Of a stretch of DNA of 64,000 nt, positions 38,253-48,028 are shown piece after piece. The DNA comes from Pycnococcus provasolii (taxonomy: Eukaryota; Chlorophyta; Pseudoscourfieldiophyceae; Pseudoscourfieldiales; Pycnococcaceae). The stretch covers positions 124,001-188,000 of the forward strand of contig OW568880.1 in assembly GCA_938743325.2 (NCBI GenBank), given 5' to 3'. The translations under genes were made by a program, and so were the position numbers. Numbering within the stretch: position 1 is the first letter of the stretch; each line of letters begins with the position of its first letter. The notes beneath the pieces were generated by a model. It was not told the origin of the DNA. It worked only from the letters and a program-made list of their open reading frames with translations, and did no database searches.

Positions 38253-41200
38253 ATGTCCGCCGTCTCTATTTCGGCACCTGCTTTGTCGTCACCGTCACCG
38301 TCACCGTCCTGTGGCGTTGGTTCGTTTTGGGATTTGACAGAAATTCCACCTGCCACTCCTGGGTGGTTCTTCAGACGCACACCCACCATCTCTTTACATG
38401 AGAATGCGTCCGCGTCGCCTCCCACTTCAGAATCCACCTCAGCTTCAGCCTTGGCATCACAATGTCGTGCGCCAATCCACACTAGCAGCGCGTCCTCAGC
38501 AGTAGCAAGGACGCAGTCAGCGGCATCCTCGTCGTGCGTTTTGCCAGGCTCGGCAGCGGCGTCAGCGTCGACGTCTACGCCGCGCAAGGGCACGGCGCCA
38601 ACTACAGCGGCACCAAATTCGCCAGAGACTGCTCGTGCTGATGGGGGGCCAAGAAACGACAAAGCAGAAAGAGCAGCCTTGTCACCACGAATGAACAAAA
38701 CGTCATCCTCGAAAAACTTAGCCAGCGGCGTGTTCTCCGTCCCTGGGCCGAACGAGTGGGTGCGCTTCTGCGCGAGAGACTGCCTCGCACTCGAGGCGGC
38801 GTATCGCCTTCACGAGTCTGACATCGTGCAAGCGTGGTGGAACGAAGTGGCGGAGAGAACCGCACCAACGCCACAGCCACAACCGCTGCCGACGGAGAAC
38901 CCGCCCGGCGAGGTGCTGCAGGAGCAGGAACAGAACGACGACGGCGAAAATACCGAAGATGCCGCGGTGCCGCAGCTTCCACCGCCGCCGTCTATCGACA
39001 CGGTCGTCGTGCGCGGTGGCCTGTACGAGGTGGACGTGTTTGCTGGAACGTGCAGTCCGCGCTACTGGGACGGACCGGCACATAGCGTTCTGCGCTCGAC
39101 GTGGTTTGCGCAGCCCAGTCCTAGCGTGCCACGCATCCCACTCCCTCAGCCTCTCTGCGAAACGCTCGAGGCTGCCTACACTACCCAGCCTTGGCGACCG
39201 GCGGCGCGCAAGGCTTCCTTTCAGCCTGACGGCACGTTCGGCGCACGCATCGACCTGTGCGAAAGTGCGATGGCGGTCGATCCTGGACCAGCAGGCGGAT
39301 CTCCGTACACCGCCGCTCTCTTCTGCAATCCCGCTGAGGCTTACCTCTGCCGAGATGCCTCCATCGGCGAGCGAATCAAGGGCGCGCTCGGCGCGCACAA
39401 GGCAACGCCCGGCTTACCTCTCATCCGAGGCTTTGTGCCTCCTCCTCCTCCTCCGAGCATGGCTAACGATGCAAGCGCAAGCGCTGCCGCAAATCCTGGA
39501 ATTCTGCAAGTGCCTTCGACGCCGCCGAGATCGAGAACGCCTTCCGAAGCTGACGCTCCTCCCCCGCCGACGACGACGTCGACGCTGGCGCAGCCGCCCG
39601 CGAGCCTGGAGGATGCGTCTCGCGAGGCGATGGAGCACCTCTGCGGCACGCATATCCCGAGCCACCTCATTTTCGCCGTTCATGGCATCGGGCAGATGAT
39701 GAAGGGAAATGACATCGAGGAGTCCGCGAACGAGCTGCGTAGTGGCTTGCATAAGCAGTGGCTGGCCGAACGTGACGCGGCGTACGACGCAACGTACCGA
39801 GCGAGGAGAAAGAAGCAGCTATCCCATGCTGACGCTGTCGCGGCTGCACTAGACGCGGCTGATCGAATTGGCCGCGTGGAGGTGCTTCCCGTGCAGTGGC
39901 GAAAGAACACTTCGCTAGAGGGGGAGTGGTTGCAGCGAATCTGCGCACCCCCGGGTGCTCGTTCGATCCGCGATGTGATCAATTCCACGGTCACAGACGT
40001 GGTTTGGTACCTGACGCCAGCATACCGTGCACGCTTCCAGCGCTCACTTGCCACGGCCATGGCATCGCTGCACAGCAGGTTTCTTGCCGTGAATCCCTAC
40101 TTTGATGGAGGGGTTAGCATCTGTGCGCACTCGCTTGGAACCGTGATCGTGCATGACGTGCTAAGTCAGCAGGTGGGCTCGGTGCGGCCGTTCAATTATG
40201 GAGAAGAGGAGACGACGACGTCGACGGAGATTGCTGAGGAGCAGGAACAGGAACAGGAACAGCAGAAGGCTGCTGCATCATCGCCACAAAAAGACAAAGT
40301 GGTACCTAGCAGCGTGACTGCGGAGCCGGAGGCTATTGGCCAACAGCTTCCATTCAAGTGCCGATGCTTCATTCTTCTTGGATCGCCGCTCTCATGTTTT
40401 CTAACAATGCGCGGTGGCAGAATCGGCGCAACACTCGATGCGTCCGCACTCGCTGGAGCGCCCTTCATCGGTGCGCATGGAGGCGCGAGCTTCACCTCAG
40501 ACCATGCGGGAGCCGATGCTGCTGAGGCGGCGCGCTCGTATTTATCCACGGCGCGTCCGGCGGAATGGGTGATGATGCACAGCGGGCGTATGGAGCGCGC
40601 CGACAAAGTCTGTCGCCTACCCGTGTGCACGCGCATGCTGAACGTGTACCACCCGAATGATCCAGTGGCGTATCGGATGGAGCCGCTCGTTGCATCGCAA
40701 GCAGGCTACGCGCACGAGGCTGCCGAGGCGGCTGCCGCGCGTCGATCGGTGTATGTACCATACCATAAGGGTGGCAACCGACACGTGGGCGTGAGCGTGA
40801 CCGAGATGGGAGAAAGCATGTCCACGAAGATGAACCTAACGCTTGGTGCGCTTGGCAGCTTCTTCTCAAGCCGCAAGAAGGCTCCGGGAAAGCCTTCTGA
40901 AAAAGACAAAGCCAAAGCCTCAAAGGACTCGATCGTGGCGGCGACTGTGGCGGACGAGGCTGCGGTGGCAGCCATGGCGGCGGAATGCTCCGAGGCTGCC
41001 GAACCTTCGGAGCCACCGTCGGCTGCATTTGAGGAGGGGGCTCGGCGCGCGGAAGGTGCCGCAATGGATCGGCTAGGTGGTCGGTCGGACGCCATTGACC
41101 CCTACAAGGGCCGCCTTGACTTTGTTCTGCAGGACGCTCTCATCAACAGCGAGCTGCTTTCGGCAGCCACGGCGCACTTTGCTTATTGGGACAACCCTGA

Positions 41201-41261
41201 CGTGGCTCGTTTCGTCCTACGTGCCGTGCACCGCGTCGACTCATGTGCGTCGCTCGTGTAG
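38253..41261 (+). CDS. DDHD-domain phospholipase A1-like protein (PA-PLA1/SGR2 family)
   Basis: Protein of 1,002 residues. DDHD enzymes act on phosphatidic acid or related lipids at ER-Golgi or vacuolar membranes; plant SGR2 is a relative. Residues 1-155 are Ser/Ala/Pro-rich. About 168-290 resembles a WWE-type region (WVRFCARDCLALEAAYRLHE, VRGGLYEVDVFAGTCSPRYW). The lipase fold starts at HLIFAVHGIGQMMKGNDIEE, and the nucleophile elbow is ICAHSLGTVIVHDVL (Ser near residue 622); the first position is Ala where GxSxG lipases have Gly. RCFILLGSPLSCFLT and NVYHPNDPVAYRMEPLV belong to the DDHD domain (from ~700 on). A Gln/Glu linker and an acidic Lys-rich segment interrupt it. TGTAA lies at 41303. 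Confidence 0.9.
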   Translation: MSAVSISAPALSSPSPSPSCGVGSFWDLTEIPPATPGWFFRRTPTISLHENASASPPTSESTSASALASQCRAPIHTSSASSAVARTQSAASSSCVLPGSAAASASTSTPRKGTAPTTAAPNSPETARADGGPRNDKAERAALSPRMNKTSSSKNLASGVFSVPGPNEWVRFCARDCLALEAAYRLHESDIVQAWWNEVAERTAPTPQPQPLPTENPPGEVLQEQEQNDDGENTEDAAVPQLPPPPSIDTVVVRGGLYEVDVFAGTCSPRYWDGPAHSVLRSTWFAQPSPSVPRIPLPQPLCETLEAAYTTQPWRPAARKASFQPDGTFGARIDLCESAMAVDPGPAGGSPYTAALFCNPAEAYLCRDASIGERIKGALGAHKATPGLPLIRGFVPPPPPPSMANDASASAAANPGILQVPSTPPRSRTPSEADAPPPPTTTSTLAQPPASLEDASREAMEHLCGTHIPSHLIFAVHGIGQMMKGNDIEESANELRSGLHKQWLAERDAAYDATYRARRKKQLSHADAVAAALDAADRIGRVEVLPVQWRKNTSLEGEWLQRICAPPGARSIRDVINSTVTDVVWYLTPAYRARFQRSLATAMASLHSRFLAVNPYFDGGVSICAHSLGTVIVHDVLSQQVGSVRPFNYGEEETTTSTEIAEEQEQEQEQQKAAASSPQKDKVVPSSVTAEPEAIGQQLPFKCRCFILLGSPLSCFLTMRGGRIGATLDASALAGAPFIGAHGGASFTSDHAGADAAEAARSYLSTARPAEWVMMHSGRMERADKVCRLPVCTRMLNVYHPNDPVAYRMEPLVASQAGYAHEAAEAAAARRSVYVPYHKGGNRHVGVSVTEMGESMSTKMNLTLGALGSFFSSRKKAPGKPSEKDKAKASKDSIVAATVADEAAVAAMAAECSEAAEPSEPPSAAFEEGARRAEGAAMDRLGGRSDAIDPYKGRLDFVLQDALINSELLSAATAHFAYWDNPDVARFVLRAVHRVDSCASLV

Positions 41262-41311
41262 TCCTATGGAAGATTGAGAAGAGAAAAAATAAACAAAGAA
41301 CTTGTAATGTA

Positions 41312-42088
41312 CTACTTATTTCGCTCAAGCCTTCCGGTGATGGGGTTGTGTCGCATTCTCGAGGCTGTGGAACCCGCGGCGTAGGAGTTGCCAGCAACGG
41401 ATGACGCGTTGCACGACCACCCGCTGGGCGGCTCGTAGCTTGTGTTTGTGTCGCCTTGCAACATTGCCGCCGCAGCCGCTCTTAGCGGCGGCACGGCGGG
41501 TGCCACCGACGGTGCACGGCTGCCCGTCGAGCGCGACGTGTCGCTTTTCATCGTCCTCATTAGCTCAGCCATTTGCTGCTCGGTTGCCGTGCGCCTCGCG
41601 CGTTCCTCCGCCATTTGCGCCTCGAGTTGCTCGACACGTTTTTGGTACGCCGCCACTTCGCTGGGTGTTCCGTCGTCGGGCCCGTAGCGTTCGGTGATGG
41701 CCGTTGGCGGGTAGCTCGGCGGCGGTCCTCTTCTGCTCGGTGCTCCTGTTTGCGTCCACCACTTGGCGTGTGTTCCCACCGATACTGTGGTGAGCGCGTC
41801 GTCGGCGCCTGCACCCTCTTTCGTGCTTCGCGTTGTCGTGTCGATTCCCCGTATCGTCGGCGCCGTTTCGTCGAGGCGTGGGAGTCTCGTGGTTGCCGTT
41901 CTGAGTGTTTTCGGCTTGGCCCGTTTCGCCGCCTTGAGTTGGTCACCAAGAAACTTTTTCAGGAGCGTTTGTCTGAACGGCTCAGATTGTATGCCGTCAA
42001 TGGCAAGGTCAGGATGGCCGTCGTTATTACTATTATGATGATTATTGTTGGTGGTGTCAGCCGCAGCCGCCGCCGCCGCCGCTGACAT
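41312..42088 (-). CDS. Unknown Ser/Thr/Pro-rich protein with a short coiled coil
   Basis: Protein of about 258 residues from ATG 42088 (followed by poly-Ala); the frame is open to 42202. No family is recognised. It is low-complexity apart from FRQTLLKKFLGDQLKAAKRA near the start, PSYPPTAITERYGPDDGTPS in the middle and a short coiled coil, VEQLEAQMAEERARRTATEQ. The C-terminus MRHNPITGRLERNK is basic and looks like a short linear motif. It is convergent with the DDHD gene with 50 bp between stops, which supports it as a real gene with its own 3' end. Confidence 0.55.
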   Translation of the reverse strand: MSAAAAAAAADTTNNNHHNSNNDGHPDLAIDGIQSEPFRQTLLKKFLGDQLKAAKRAKPKTLRTATTRLPRLDETAPTIRGIDTTTRSTKEGAGADDALTTVSVGTHAKWWTQTGAPSRRGPPPSYPPTAITERYGPDDGTPSEVAAYQKRVEQLEAQMAEERARRTATEQQMAELMRTMKSDTSRSTGSRAPSVAPAVPPLRAAAAAMLQGDTNTSYEPPSGWSCNASSVAGNSYAAGSTASRMRHNPITGRLERNK

Positions 42089-42767
42089 ACTACTACTACT
42101 CCTGTGATGTTGTTTTATTACAGGCCTCATACCCAAAATGAAACAGAATAAAATGAGAGGGGTGTGTGATTGATGGCCGGCCTCAACAATGTGAACTACC
42201 ACAAGAGGAAATTCACCACAGTCCCAGGAAGAAGAAGAAGGTTGACGGACGGACTTCTTGAGAGGTTGGCGGAGGCCGGTGTGGTGTGCAAGGTGGGGTT
42301 ATTAGTACTACTGACCGACTGAGTCACTGAGAACGGAATCCTTCCGCGATAATACAGTAGGGCTTGCCATCTTGCATGGGTCCTGCTGCAAGTTCACGAC
42401 GTAAGAAGTAGTTGGTAAACCTTTAACCCTAACCCTAACCCTAACCCTAACCCTAACCCTAACTGCATCCCCAGGGGAAACCCGAACCCAACATTGCACG
42501 GCACCCAAACGGTTGCCCAAAAAACACCTTGCCCGGTGCACCTCCTTACACACGGTTGCCCCTCCGACTCCGAGTAGATATTCCGAGTATGTACTTCCTC
42601 CTTGCACCTACCTGATGATCACGTGGAAGGGGCCTTGCAAGGGGGACGCGGCCGGCCGGCTCGCCCTCACGGTTTGGGTCAGGTGGTTGTGTCTCGGAGG
42701 AACTCTACTCGGCCTGCCCACCTGCCCTCTGGATCGGTTCGGAACGAGAAGGCCCCTGTTGTTTCTC
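42089..42767. other. Divergent promoter space with a pure telomere-like tract
   Basis: About 680 bp. A GAAGAAGAAGAAGG patch lies at 42227-42242 and the (CCCTAA)n tract at 42424-42463. Frames covering 42513-42767 are extensions of the downstream gene with non-protein-like composition. Confidence 0.6.
42424..42463 (+). repeat. Interstitial telomere-like tract, about 6.5 CCCTAA units
   Basis: The purest CCCTAA run in the window, with no variant units. It lies 336 bp from the divergent minus-strand gene start and 305 bp before the ATG at 42768. Confidence 0.95.
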
Positions 42768-43409
42768 ATGAACATGAACATGAATGGCCACGGCGGCCTT
42801 AACCTTACCGTTCGTGGTGGTGATAATAATCATAAACCTTCGTCCTCGTCTTTTGGGGGATTATCTTCTCGTGTCTTTTCTTTTTTCAGCACGTCCGTCT
42901 TCGTCGTAGTCTTCGTGGTTATTGTACTGGCGATCGTCGTGTTCAGTAGCAGTCTTGTGCGTCTTGCACCACGAACACACGACGACGCACACGCCCTAGA
43001 AATACGCAAGTTTGCTATACAGGCGAAAGAAAGTAGAGACATGTACGAAAAAATTAAACAAACGCTTCTTGACAAAGAAAAAGTCATACGCGACCTCGAG
43101 GCGCAAGTCGCTATCGCACGGGAAGAAAGAGACCTATTCAAAGACTCGTCACGCGCGAAAGATGACCTCATACGATCAAGGCACGTGCACAAACTCGCAA
43201 ACCCGCGACTCGGACGACCTGACAGCTACGAATTCCAAAAGAGAGGAAGGTACGTAGGAGAGGAAACCAGAGCAGGAAGCATCGAAATGAGCGCAGCAGG
43301 ACTTGACAGACACGAAGTCACGGGAGAGAACAGCGGAAGGAGTGCGCTGCGCAACATCCCAAAGTCGTATCGAGGGGACCGAAGTGGACGACGGAGGTTG
43401 AGACGGTGA
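42768..43409 (+). CDS. Single-pass membrane protein with coiled coil, unknown function
   Basis: Protein of 213 residues from ATG 42768 (MNMNMNGHGG). Residues ~36-62 form one strongly hydrophobic helix (VFVVVFVVIVLAIVVFSSSL) after a Ser-rich stretch. About 70-135 is charged coiled coil (KFAIQAKESRDMYEKIKQTL, DKEKVIRDLEAQVAIAREER). The tail is basic and disordered, ending RRRLRR. There is no cleavable-looking signal, so a signal-anchor topology is likely. No family is recognised. It is convergent with the TPR-SGS gene with 148 bp between stops. Confidence 0.65.
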   Translation: MNMNMNGHGGLNLTVRGGDNNHKPSSSSFGGLSSRVFSFFSTSVFVVVFVVIVLAIVVFSSSLVRLAPRTHDDAHALEIRKFAIQAKESRDMYEKIKQTLLDKEKVIRDLEAQVAIAREERDLFKDSSRAKDDLIRSRHVHKLANPRLGRPDSYEFQKRGRYVGEETRAGSIEMSAAGLDRHEVTGENSGRSALRNIPKSYRGDRSGRRRLRR

Positions 43410-43557
43410 CGACGACGCATATGACTTCATGACTGCGCGCGTGATTGCTCGCGCTGACACGAAAAAGAATCAATATTTCAGACGTTTTCTAAAAATACTT
43501 TATCAACGAGTTGCATTTTTTACCTTTTTTTTTTCTCAAAAAGATGCGTAAGCCACG

Positions 43558-44784
43558 TCAGTCCTCGTCGTAGAGGCTCGTCACGAAGCCCTTCGGCTTC
43601 GGCTTGGACATCTCCGCAGCAGCCTCGGCAGGCAAAGACTGCACCTCGTTCTTCTTAGGCGCATCGGTCGAGCTGTCTCCCGGACCCTTGAGCGACTTGA
43701 GAAGTTGGCGCTGGCTGCGGTCGTGGTGGTCGTCGTACTTAGCCTCCTCGTCGTCATCGTCGCCGTAATTGCCAAACTTCTCCTTCGGCTTCGGCCTAAG
43801 ACCGCGCTTTTTGCGCTCCTCGTTCTCCTCCTCCACCTTGCGGCAGTCGTCGAACTCCTTGTTCGCGCTCTCCGACCAGTTGGTTGTTAGCTGCGTGGAG
43901 TTGCTCTGGCACATGGACTTGTTCATCGCGCGCCGGCCATCCTCGTCTTGCTTTCTGTAAATCCACTGGAACCACTTGAACAATTTCTTGTCCCCGTCCG
44001 GCTCGTCGGTGGGCTCGCCGTGGTCGCCGTACTCCTCCTCCGCAATCATCTGCCTCTCCAGAGCCTGCCACTCCTCTTGCGTCTTCAACCGCCCGATCTG
44101 GCCGCTGTAGGCCACCTGGTCCTCCGCCTTGATGGACGCGGGATTTTTCGAGCTCTCGACGCCGTGCTCTGTTCGCAGTGGCGCCTTCTCAGCAGTCGGC
44201 GCACCTTCTTCGTCGTCAACGTCGCCGTCGATCACCTCCACTTCTTCGTCGGCACCTCTGGCAGCCTCCACAGCCGCAGCCGCGTCGGCATCCTTTTTAT
44301 CCTGTGCCTCCCTTTCATTTTTGTCTTGGAGCCGCTTCGCCATGCGCAGCTCCTTGGCCCGTTTCCACTTTTCGAGAAGGCCTTTGTGCTCTTCGGTACC
44401 TTCTGGGAAGTGGTGTAACGCCTCCTCGAAGCACTTCACCATACCCTCGTAGTCTGCCAGTGACTCGCGTACGACTCCGAGGTTATTCCATATTTCCGCG
44501 AGGTTAGGTGCAAGGCGCGAGCACCGATAGAACAAATCATCCGCCTCCAGCTTGCGGCCGGCCGCGTATGCCTGCGACGCCGACGCGAACATGCCCTTCA
44601 GCATGTCCAGGCCCGTCGCCATCGCAACAGACGCGGGACTGATGGGACGCCGAAGTTCAACTTCAACGAGGTTGGTTCGGAATTCTGGAAGCGTCGAATT
44701 CATCCCTTGGAATTGAAACCAATTGAAACGAAACCCCCAATCTGCCAAGGAAATCAGCGATCGATCATCGACTTCCTCCCTCAT
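43558..44784 (-). CDS. TPR plus SGS domain protein, SGT1-related without a CS domain
   Basis: Protein of 408 residues from ATG 44784; an internal ATG at 44622 (MATGLDMLKG) would give 354 residues and may be the true start. TPR motifs cover about residues 63-125 (AGRKLEADDLFYRCSRLAPN, LAEIWNNLGVVRESLADYEG). An acidic, Ala-rich linker follows. Residues ~255-310 match an SGS domain: LFKWFQWIYRKQDEDGRRAM, then NKSMCQSNSTQLTTNWSE. The SGS domain of SGT1 contacts HSP70 and immune or SCF partners. SGT1 normally has TPR-CS-SGS, but no CS fold is visible between the two here. A role as an HSP-linked co-chaperone is inference. Confidence 0.8.
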   Translation of the reverse strand: MREEVDDRSLISLADWGFRFNWFQFQGMNSTLPEFRTNLVEVELRRPISPASVAMATGLDMLKGMFASASQAYAAGRKLEADDLFYRCSRLAPNLAEIWNNLGVVRESLADYEGMVKCFEEALHHFPEGTEEHKGLLEKWKRAKELRMAKRLQDKNEREAQDKKDADAAAAVEAARGADEEVEVIDGDVDDEEGAPTAEKAPLRTEHGVESSKNPASIKAEDQVAYSGQIGRLKTQEEWQALERQMIAEEEYGDHGEPTDEPDGDKKLFKWFQWIYRKQDEDGRRAMNKSMCQSNSTQLTTNWSESANKEFDDCRKVEEENEERKKRGLRPKPKEKFGNYGDDDDEEAKYDDHHDRSQRQLLKSLKGPGDSSTDAPKKNEVQSLPAEAAAEMSKPKPKGFVTSLYDED

Positions 44785-45157
44785 TTCTAGAACTCCCTCA
44801 TGGCTTGAATCATGGGGAGGCTCACGTTGGCGTGGCGAGGCCCTCGAATCTGAGCCCTACCACCCTAACACACACGTGCACGTTCGGTTGGTTGGTGGGT
44901 TGGTTGGTTCCAAAAGTCACCCTGAAGTATCCTATAAGTGAACTGAACTGACTTCGAAGAAGGAGCTGTGTACAGTAAAGTTTTGTATTATGTATTATGC
45001 ACAGCGAGTGACCAACTATCCTTAGTTAAGAGTAGTCTAACCTTTGTACATACTGTAACAAAAGATTTATCATTAGGTAACTGTAACTTTAGTTTGTCCA
45101 TGGAGAATGAATCATTACGGTTATTATAGGTATCTTAGGTTGGAATATCTTTATCTT
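44785..45157. other. Intergenic, no gene seen
   Basis: About 370 bp between the tandem minus-strand TPR-SGS and K+ channel genes. It contains GGTTGGTTGGTGGGTTGGTTGG-type sequence (44885-44908). The part next to the channel gene is A/T-rich and has TTACAGT-like motifs that could serve as its 3' end on the minus strand. Confidence 0.5.
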
Positions 45158-48028
45158 TTAAAATCGAGCACCCTTGAACTGCGCACGACGCGCGGTGGAT
45201 GGCGTTCCTGGTTGCGACATACCACCGCCTGATCTCATGCCGCCATTCGCAGACATGTTCGCCTGAGATGTCGAGTCGATCGTCGATTCCAGCGTACTCA
45301 ATCGGCCCATAATGTCCGTGCGCAACTTTTTGATCTGCATATCCAGCTTGGCATTCGCTTTCAGCCGACCGTTGTCAATGCGATGAATAAGATTGTTTTC
45401 AAGATCCTCGATGCGACCAACCAATTCGCCCATGACCGAAACGAAGTGGTGCACGTCATCGGGCTTGTGCGCATCCGGACTACCTTCTCTTGGATGCTCT
45501 CGCTCGGGAACAGAAGAAGAAGAAGCTGTAGAACCAGACCTCATTCGAGTGCCATACCGGCCCACAATGCGCCCTCGTCTTGCGCCCATCTGTCCCTGTC
45601 CACCAAAAGAAGATTCGACTGACACATTCGCCTCGTTCTGCACCGCTTCAGCAGATAAACCACCGAGCCGACTTTCCATCTCCATGTGGGACCTCATCGC
45701 TTCCTCCAATTCACGATTCTCCTGCTCTCGAGCCTCCTTCATCTGTAATCGCATAACCGTTATCTTTCTTCGAGCGAGCCAAGTCCTGCCAACGCGCTGC
45801 ATGATGCATGCCGCACGATTTGCTGCAGTGATCGCCTCTGGTCCCATGTTGAACAATAGGATTGTGTCGTAGTAGGGCTTGAGCTTGTTGTAGTACATGT
45901 TCACAAGTAGGCCGCAGCCACCCCCGAACATCTCGTCCGCCGTCATGGCCGGACTTGTAAGGCGTCTTAAAGCGCGAGTGTAGGCGCGGACGTGCATCCG
46001 AAACATAAACTTCACCGCAACGACGCGAACCATTGCAGCCTGGGCAGGATACTCGTCCGTGATCTGCAGCATACGATCGCGATCAATCTGGAATGTTTCG
46101 ACGAATGTGAGCGTGATCAGGCGATAGAGGTGCGCGCGCCTGGAGTGCAGGGCGTCAAGACCGAGGAATTTGCCAACGCCGTATATGATGCCGTGGCTCG
46201 CCGCAAGTCCCTTTTTGATGATGTACAGATTTTGACTTGGCGCATACTCGCGGATGATGGTTTCCGACGGAGCAAACGTCTGCGCCTGCATGATGTTTGA
46301 CAGCCTCAGCACGTATCTTTCGGGTGCATAGCGCAGGAATGGCACGTTTAACACACTTCGAAGATGACTGTGCATCACAACCTCTGCTCGTAGCGCTGGC
46401 GTGAGATGCATAAGAACGTGTTGGTAGTTGCTAAGAGTTCGATTCGCGCGCTTGTAGCGAATGTAATTTCGCAGCCGAATGCGAAGGTCGTGGGGCAGGG
46501 CAGCCTCCTCGCTGTAGCTGTTCACCCTGTCCATAGTGTCGTAGAACTCCGTGTTTTGTTCATCCAGCTGCGTGATGATGCCGCAGATAGCTCCTACAAC
46601 GTATGCGAAGATGGATGCGCCAACCAGCTGTGCAAGGGTACCATAGATGCGCTCGACCGTTGTAACGGGCGTGATGTCGCCATACCCAATCGTGGACATC
46701 GTTGTCATACCCCAGTAAAATGATGTCACGTAGCGGTCGAACGGCGAGCGGTTCGTGTAGAAATCACTGTTATCCGCCTCGATGCGGGCGATCCAGCTAT
46801 CGGTTTCCGCGTTTTCCTGCAGGTCAGCCACGAGCATGAATCCGCAGGCCATCCAGTGGGCGATGGCAATCGTGAAGACGGTGAACTTGATGAGCGAAAA
46901 GGCTGCGTAGTTGATGGACAAACTCGACTCCCATCTGCGAAAGACGGAGGAAGCGCGAATGATACGAAGCAGCTTGAACAGCCGAAAGAGACGCAGCAAT
47001 CTGACGACACGCAGCTTGTGGATTACCTTGCTTAGCTGAGAGCTCTCGTCGCTTCGCGCCTCAATCACGAATATGTCGAAGGGGAAGACCGACAGAAAGT
47101 CGGGTACGAGCCAATAGGTGCAGTAGTTCCTTAAGATGATGCCAAGATCGTACACGTACGTCTTTTTCTTCGGGTCGAGGTAAGCGAGGCGACATTGCAC
47201 CGTCATGTCGATGAGAAAGTACACCGACGCGAGCTGGTTCAGAACGAACAGCGCGTCGTAGTGGGGCTGCAGGAATGCCACTTCGTACGGCGTCATGATA
47301 ATCGTGTACACGAGCAGCAACGTCATGCCGAGGTCCCACTTCTGCACCCACGGCTTGCGCGGCGAAAGCACCCACGGATTTCTTTTCATTTTCTCAATCT
47401 TCCTGCGCTGCGAAATCGAGGAGTCGGGGTTTCGGAACAGCCCTTCAATAGCGCGCGAACTCCACTTAGCACTCGCAACCTTCTTCCACTTGCCGATGCC
47501 GTCCCGTCGGCCCGACGACGGCGGCGTGGACATGTCTCGCGACAACTCGCTTTGCACGGTGTTCGCAAAGATCTTCATTTCCGGCGTCGGCTCGATTGTG
47601 GGAAGTGAATTGCGGTGTTGTGCTGCGGGCGGCGTGCCGTCATATGTTGGGAGGACCTTGTTGTGCGCGAGTTTTTTGGCGTCGTTGGTGGCATCGGTCA
47701 CCAAGTTGTCAGTCGATGGTGCAGGGGGCGGCGTAGCTGCTTCTTCCTCTGCAGGCGGATTTGGCGTCGGCGTCGGCGTCGGCATCCGCGTCGGTTCTCT
47801 TGGCGGCGGCAGCTCGCCAATTTCGTCGACTTCTTCTTCTTCTTCTGGAGGTGGTTGTGATGGTAGTGGTGCGGGTGCCTCGGTAACGTCCGCAGGCGGC
47901 GGCGTCGGTTCTTCTGCTGCTTCTGCTGCCGAAGAGGAGCTGGCAGCGGCAATGTTGTCGTCATCTGTCGCCCCATTTTCAGAAGTCGTTTGTTCGTTTG
48001 TTGTTGACGTCGGTTCGTCGTCGGCCAT
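45158..48028 (-). CDS. Voltage-gated K+ channel with cyclic-nucleotide-binding-type domain (EAG/plant-type)
   Basis: Protein of about 956 residues from ATG 48028; the frame opens at GTG 48148. Residues 1-230 are acidic, Pro/Thr-rich and cytosolic. Six membrane segments follow. S4 carries regularly spaced Arg/Lys (KLRVVRLLRLFRLFKLLRII, about residues 340-360). The pore has the K+ filter in TTMSTIGYGDITPVTTVERI (near 449). The C-linker (EAALPHDLRIRLRNYIRYKR) and a cNBD-like region (YVLRLSNIMQAQTFAPSETI through LITLTFVETFQIDRDRML) follow, as in EAG, CNG and plant Shaker channels. An IQ-like motif (AACIMQRVGRTWLARRK) and a C-terminal coiled coil come after. Opening by depolarisation or hyperpolarisation cannot be told by eye. 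Confidence 0.92.
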   Translation of the reverse strand: MADDEPTSTTNEQTTSENGATDDDNIAAASSSSAAEAAEEPTPPPADVTEAPAPLPSQPPPEEEEEVDEIGELPPPREPTRMPTPTPTPNPPAEEEAATPPPAPSTDNLVTDATNDAKKLAHNKVLPTYDGTPPAAQHRNSLPTIEPTPEMKIFANTVQSELSRDMSTPPSSGRRDGIGKWKKVASAKWSSRAIEGLFRNPDSSISQRRKIEKMKRNPWVLSPRKPWVQKWDLGMTLLLVYTIIMTPYEVAFLQPHYDALFVLNQLASVYFLIDMTVQCRLAYLDPKKKTYVYDLGIILRNYCTYWLVPDFLSVFPFDIFVIEARSDESSQLSKVIHKLRVVRLLRLFRLFKLLRIIRASSVFRRWESSLSINYAAFSLIKFTVFTIAIAHWMACGFMLVADLQENAETDSWIARIEADNSDFYTNRSPFDRYVTSFYWGMTTMSTIGYGDITPVTTVERIYGTLAQLVGASIFAYVVGAICGIITQLDEQNTEFYDTMDRVNSYSEEAALPHDLRIRLRNYIRYKRANRTLSNYQHVLMHLTPALRAEVVMHSHLRSVLNVPFLRYAPERYVLRLSNIMQAQTFAPSETIIREYAPSQNLYIIKKGLAASHGIIYGVGKFLGLDALHSRRAHLYRLITLTFVETFQIDRDRMLQITDEYPAQAAMVRVVAVKFMFRMHVRAYTRALRRLTSPAMTADEMFGGGCGLLVNMYYNKLKPYYDTILLFNMGPEAITAANRAACIMQRVGRTWLARRKITVMRLQMKEAREQENRELEEAMRSHMEMESRLGGLSAEAVQNEANVSVESSFGGQGQMGARRGRIVGRYGTRMRSGSTASSSSVPEREHPREGSPDAHKPDDVHHFVSVMGELVGRIEDLENNLIHRIDNGRLKANAKLDMQIKKLRTDIMGRLSTLESTIDSTSQANMSANGGMRSGGGMSQPGTPSTARRAQFKGARF

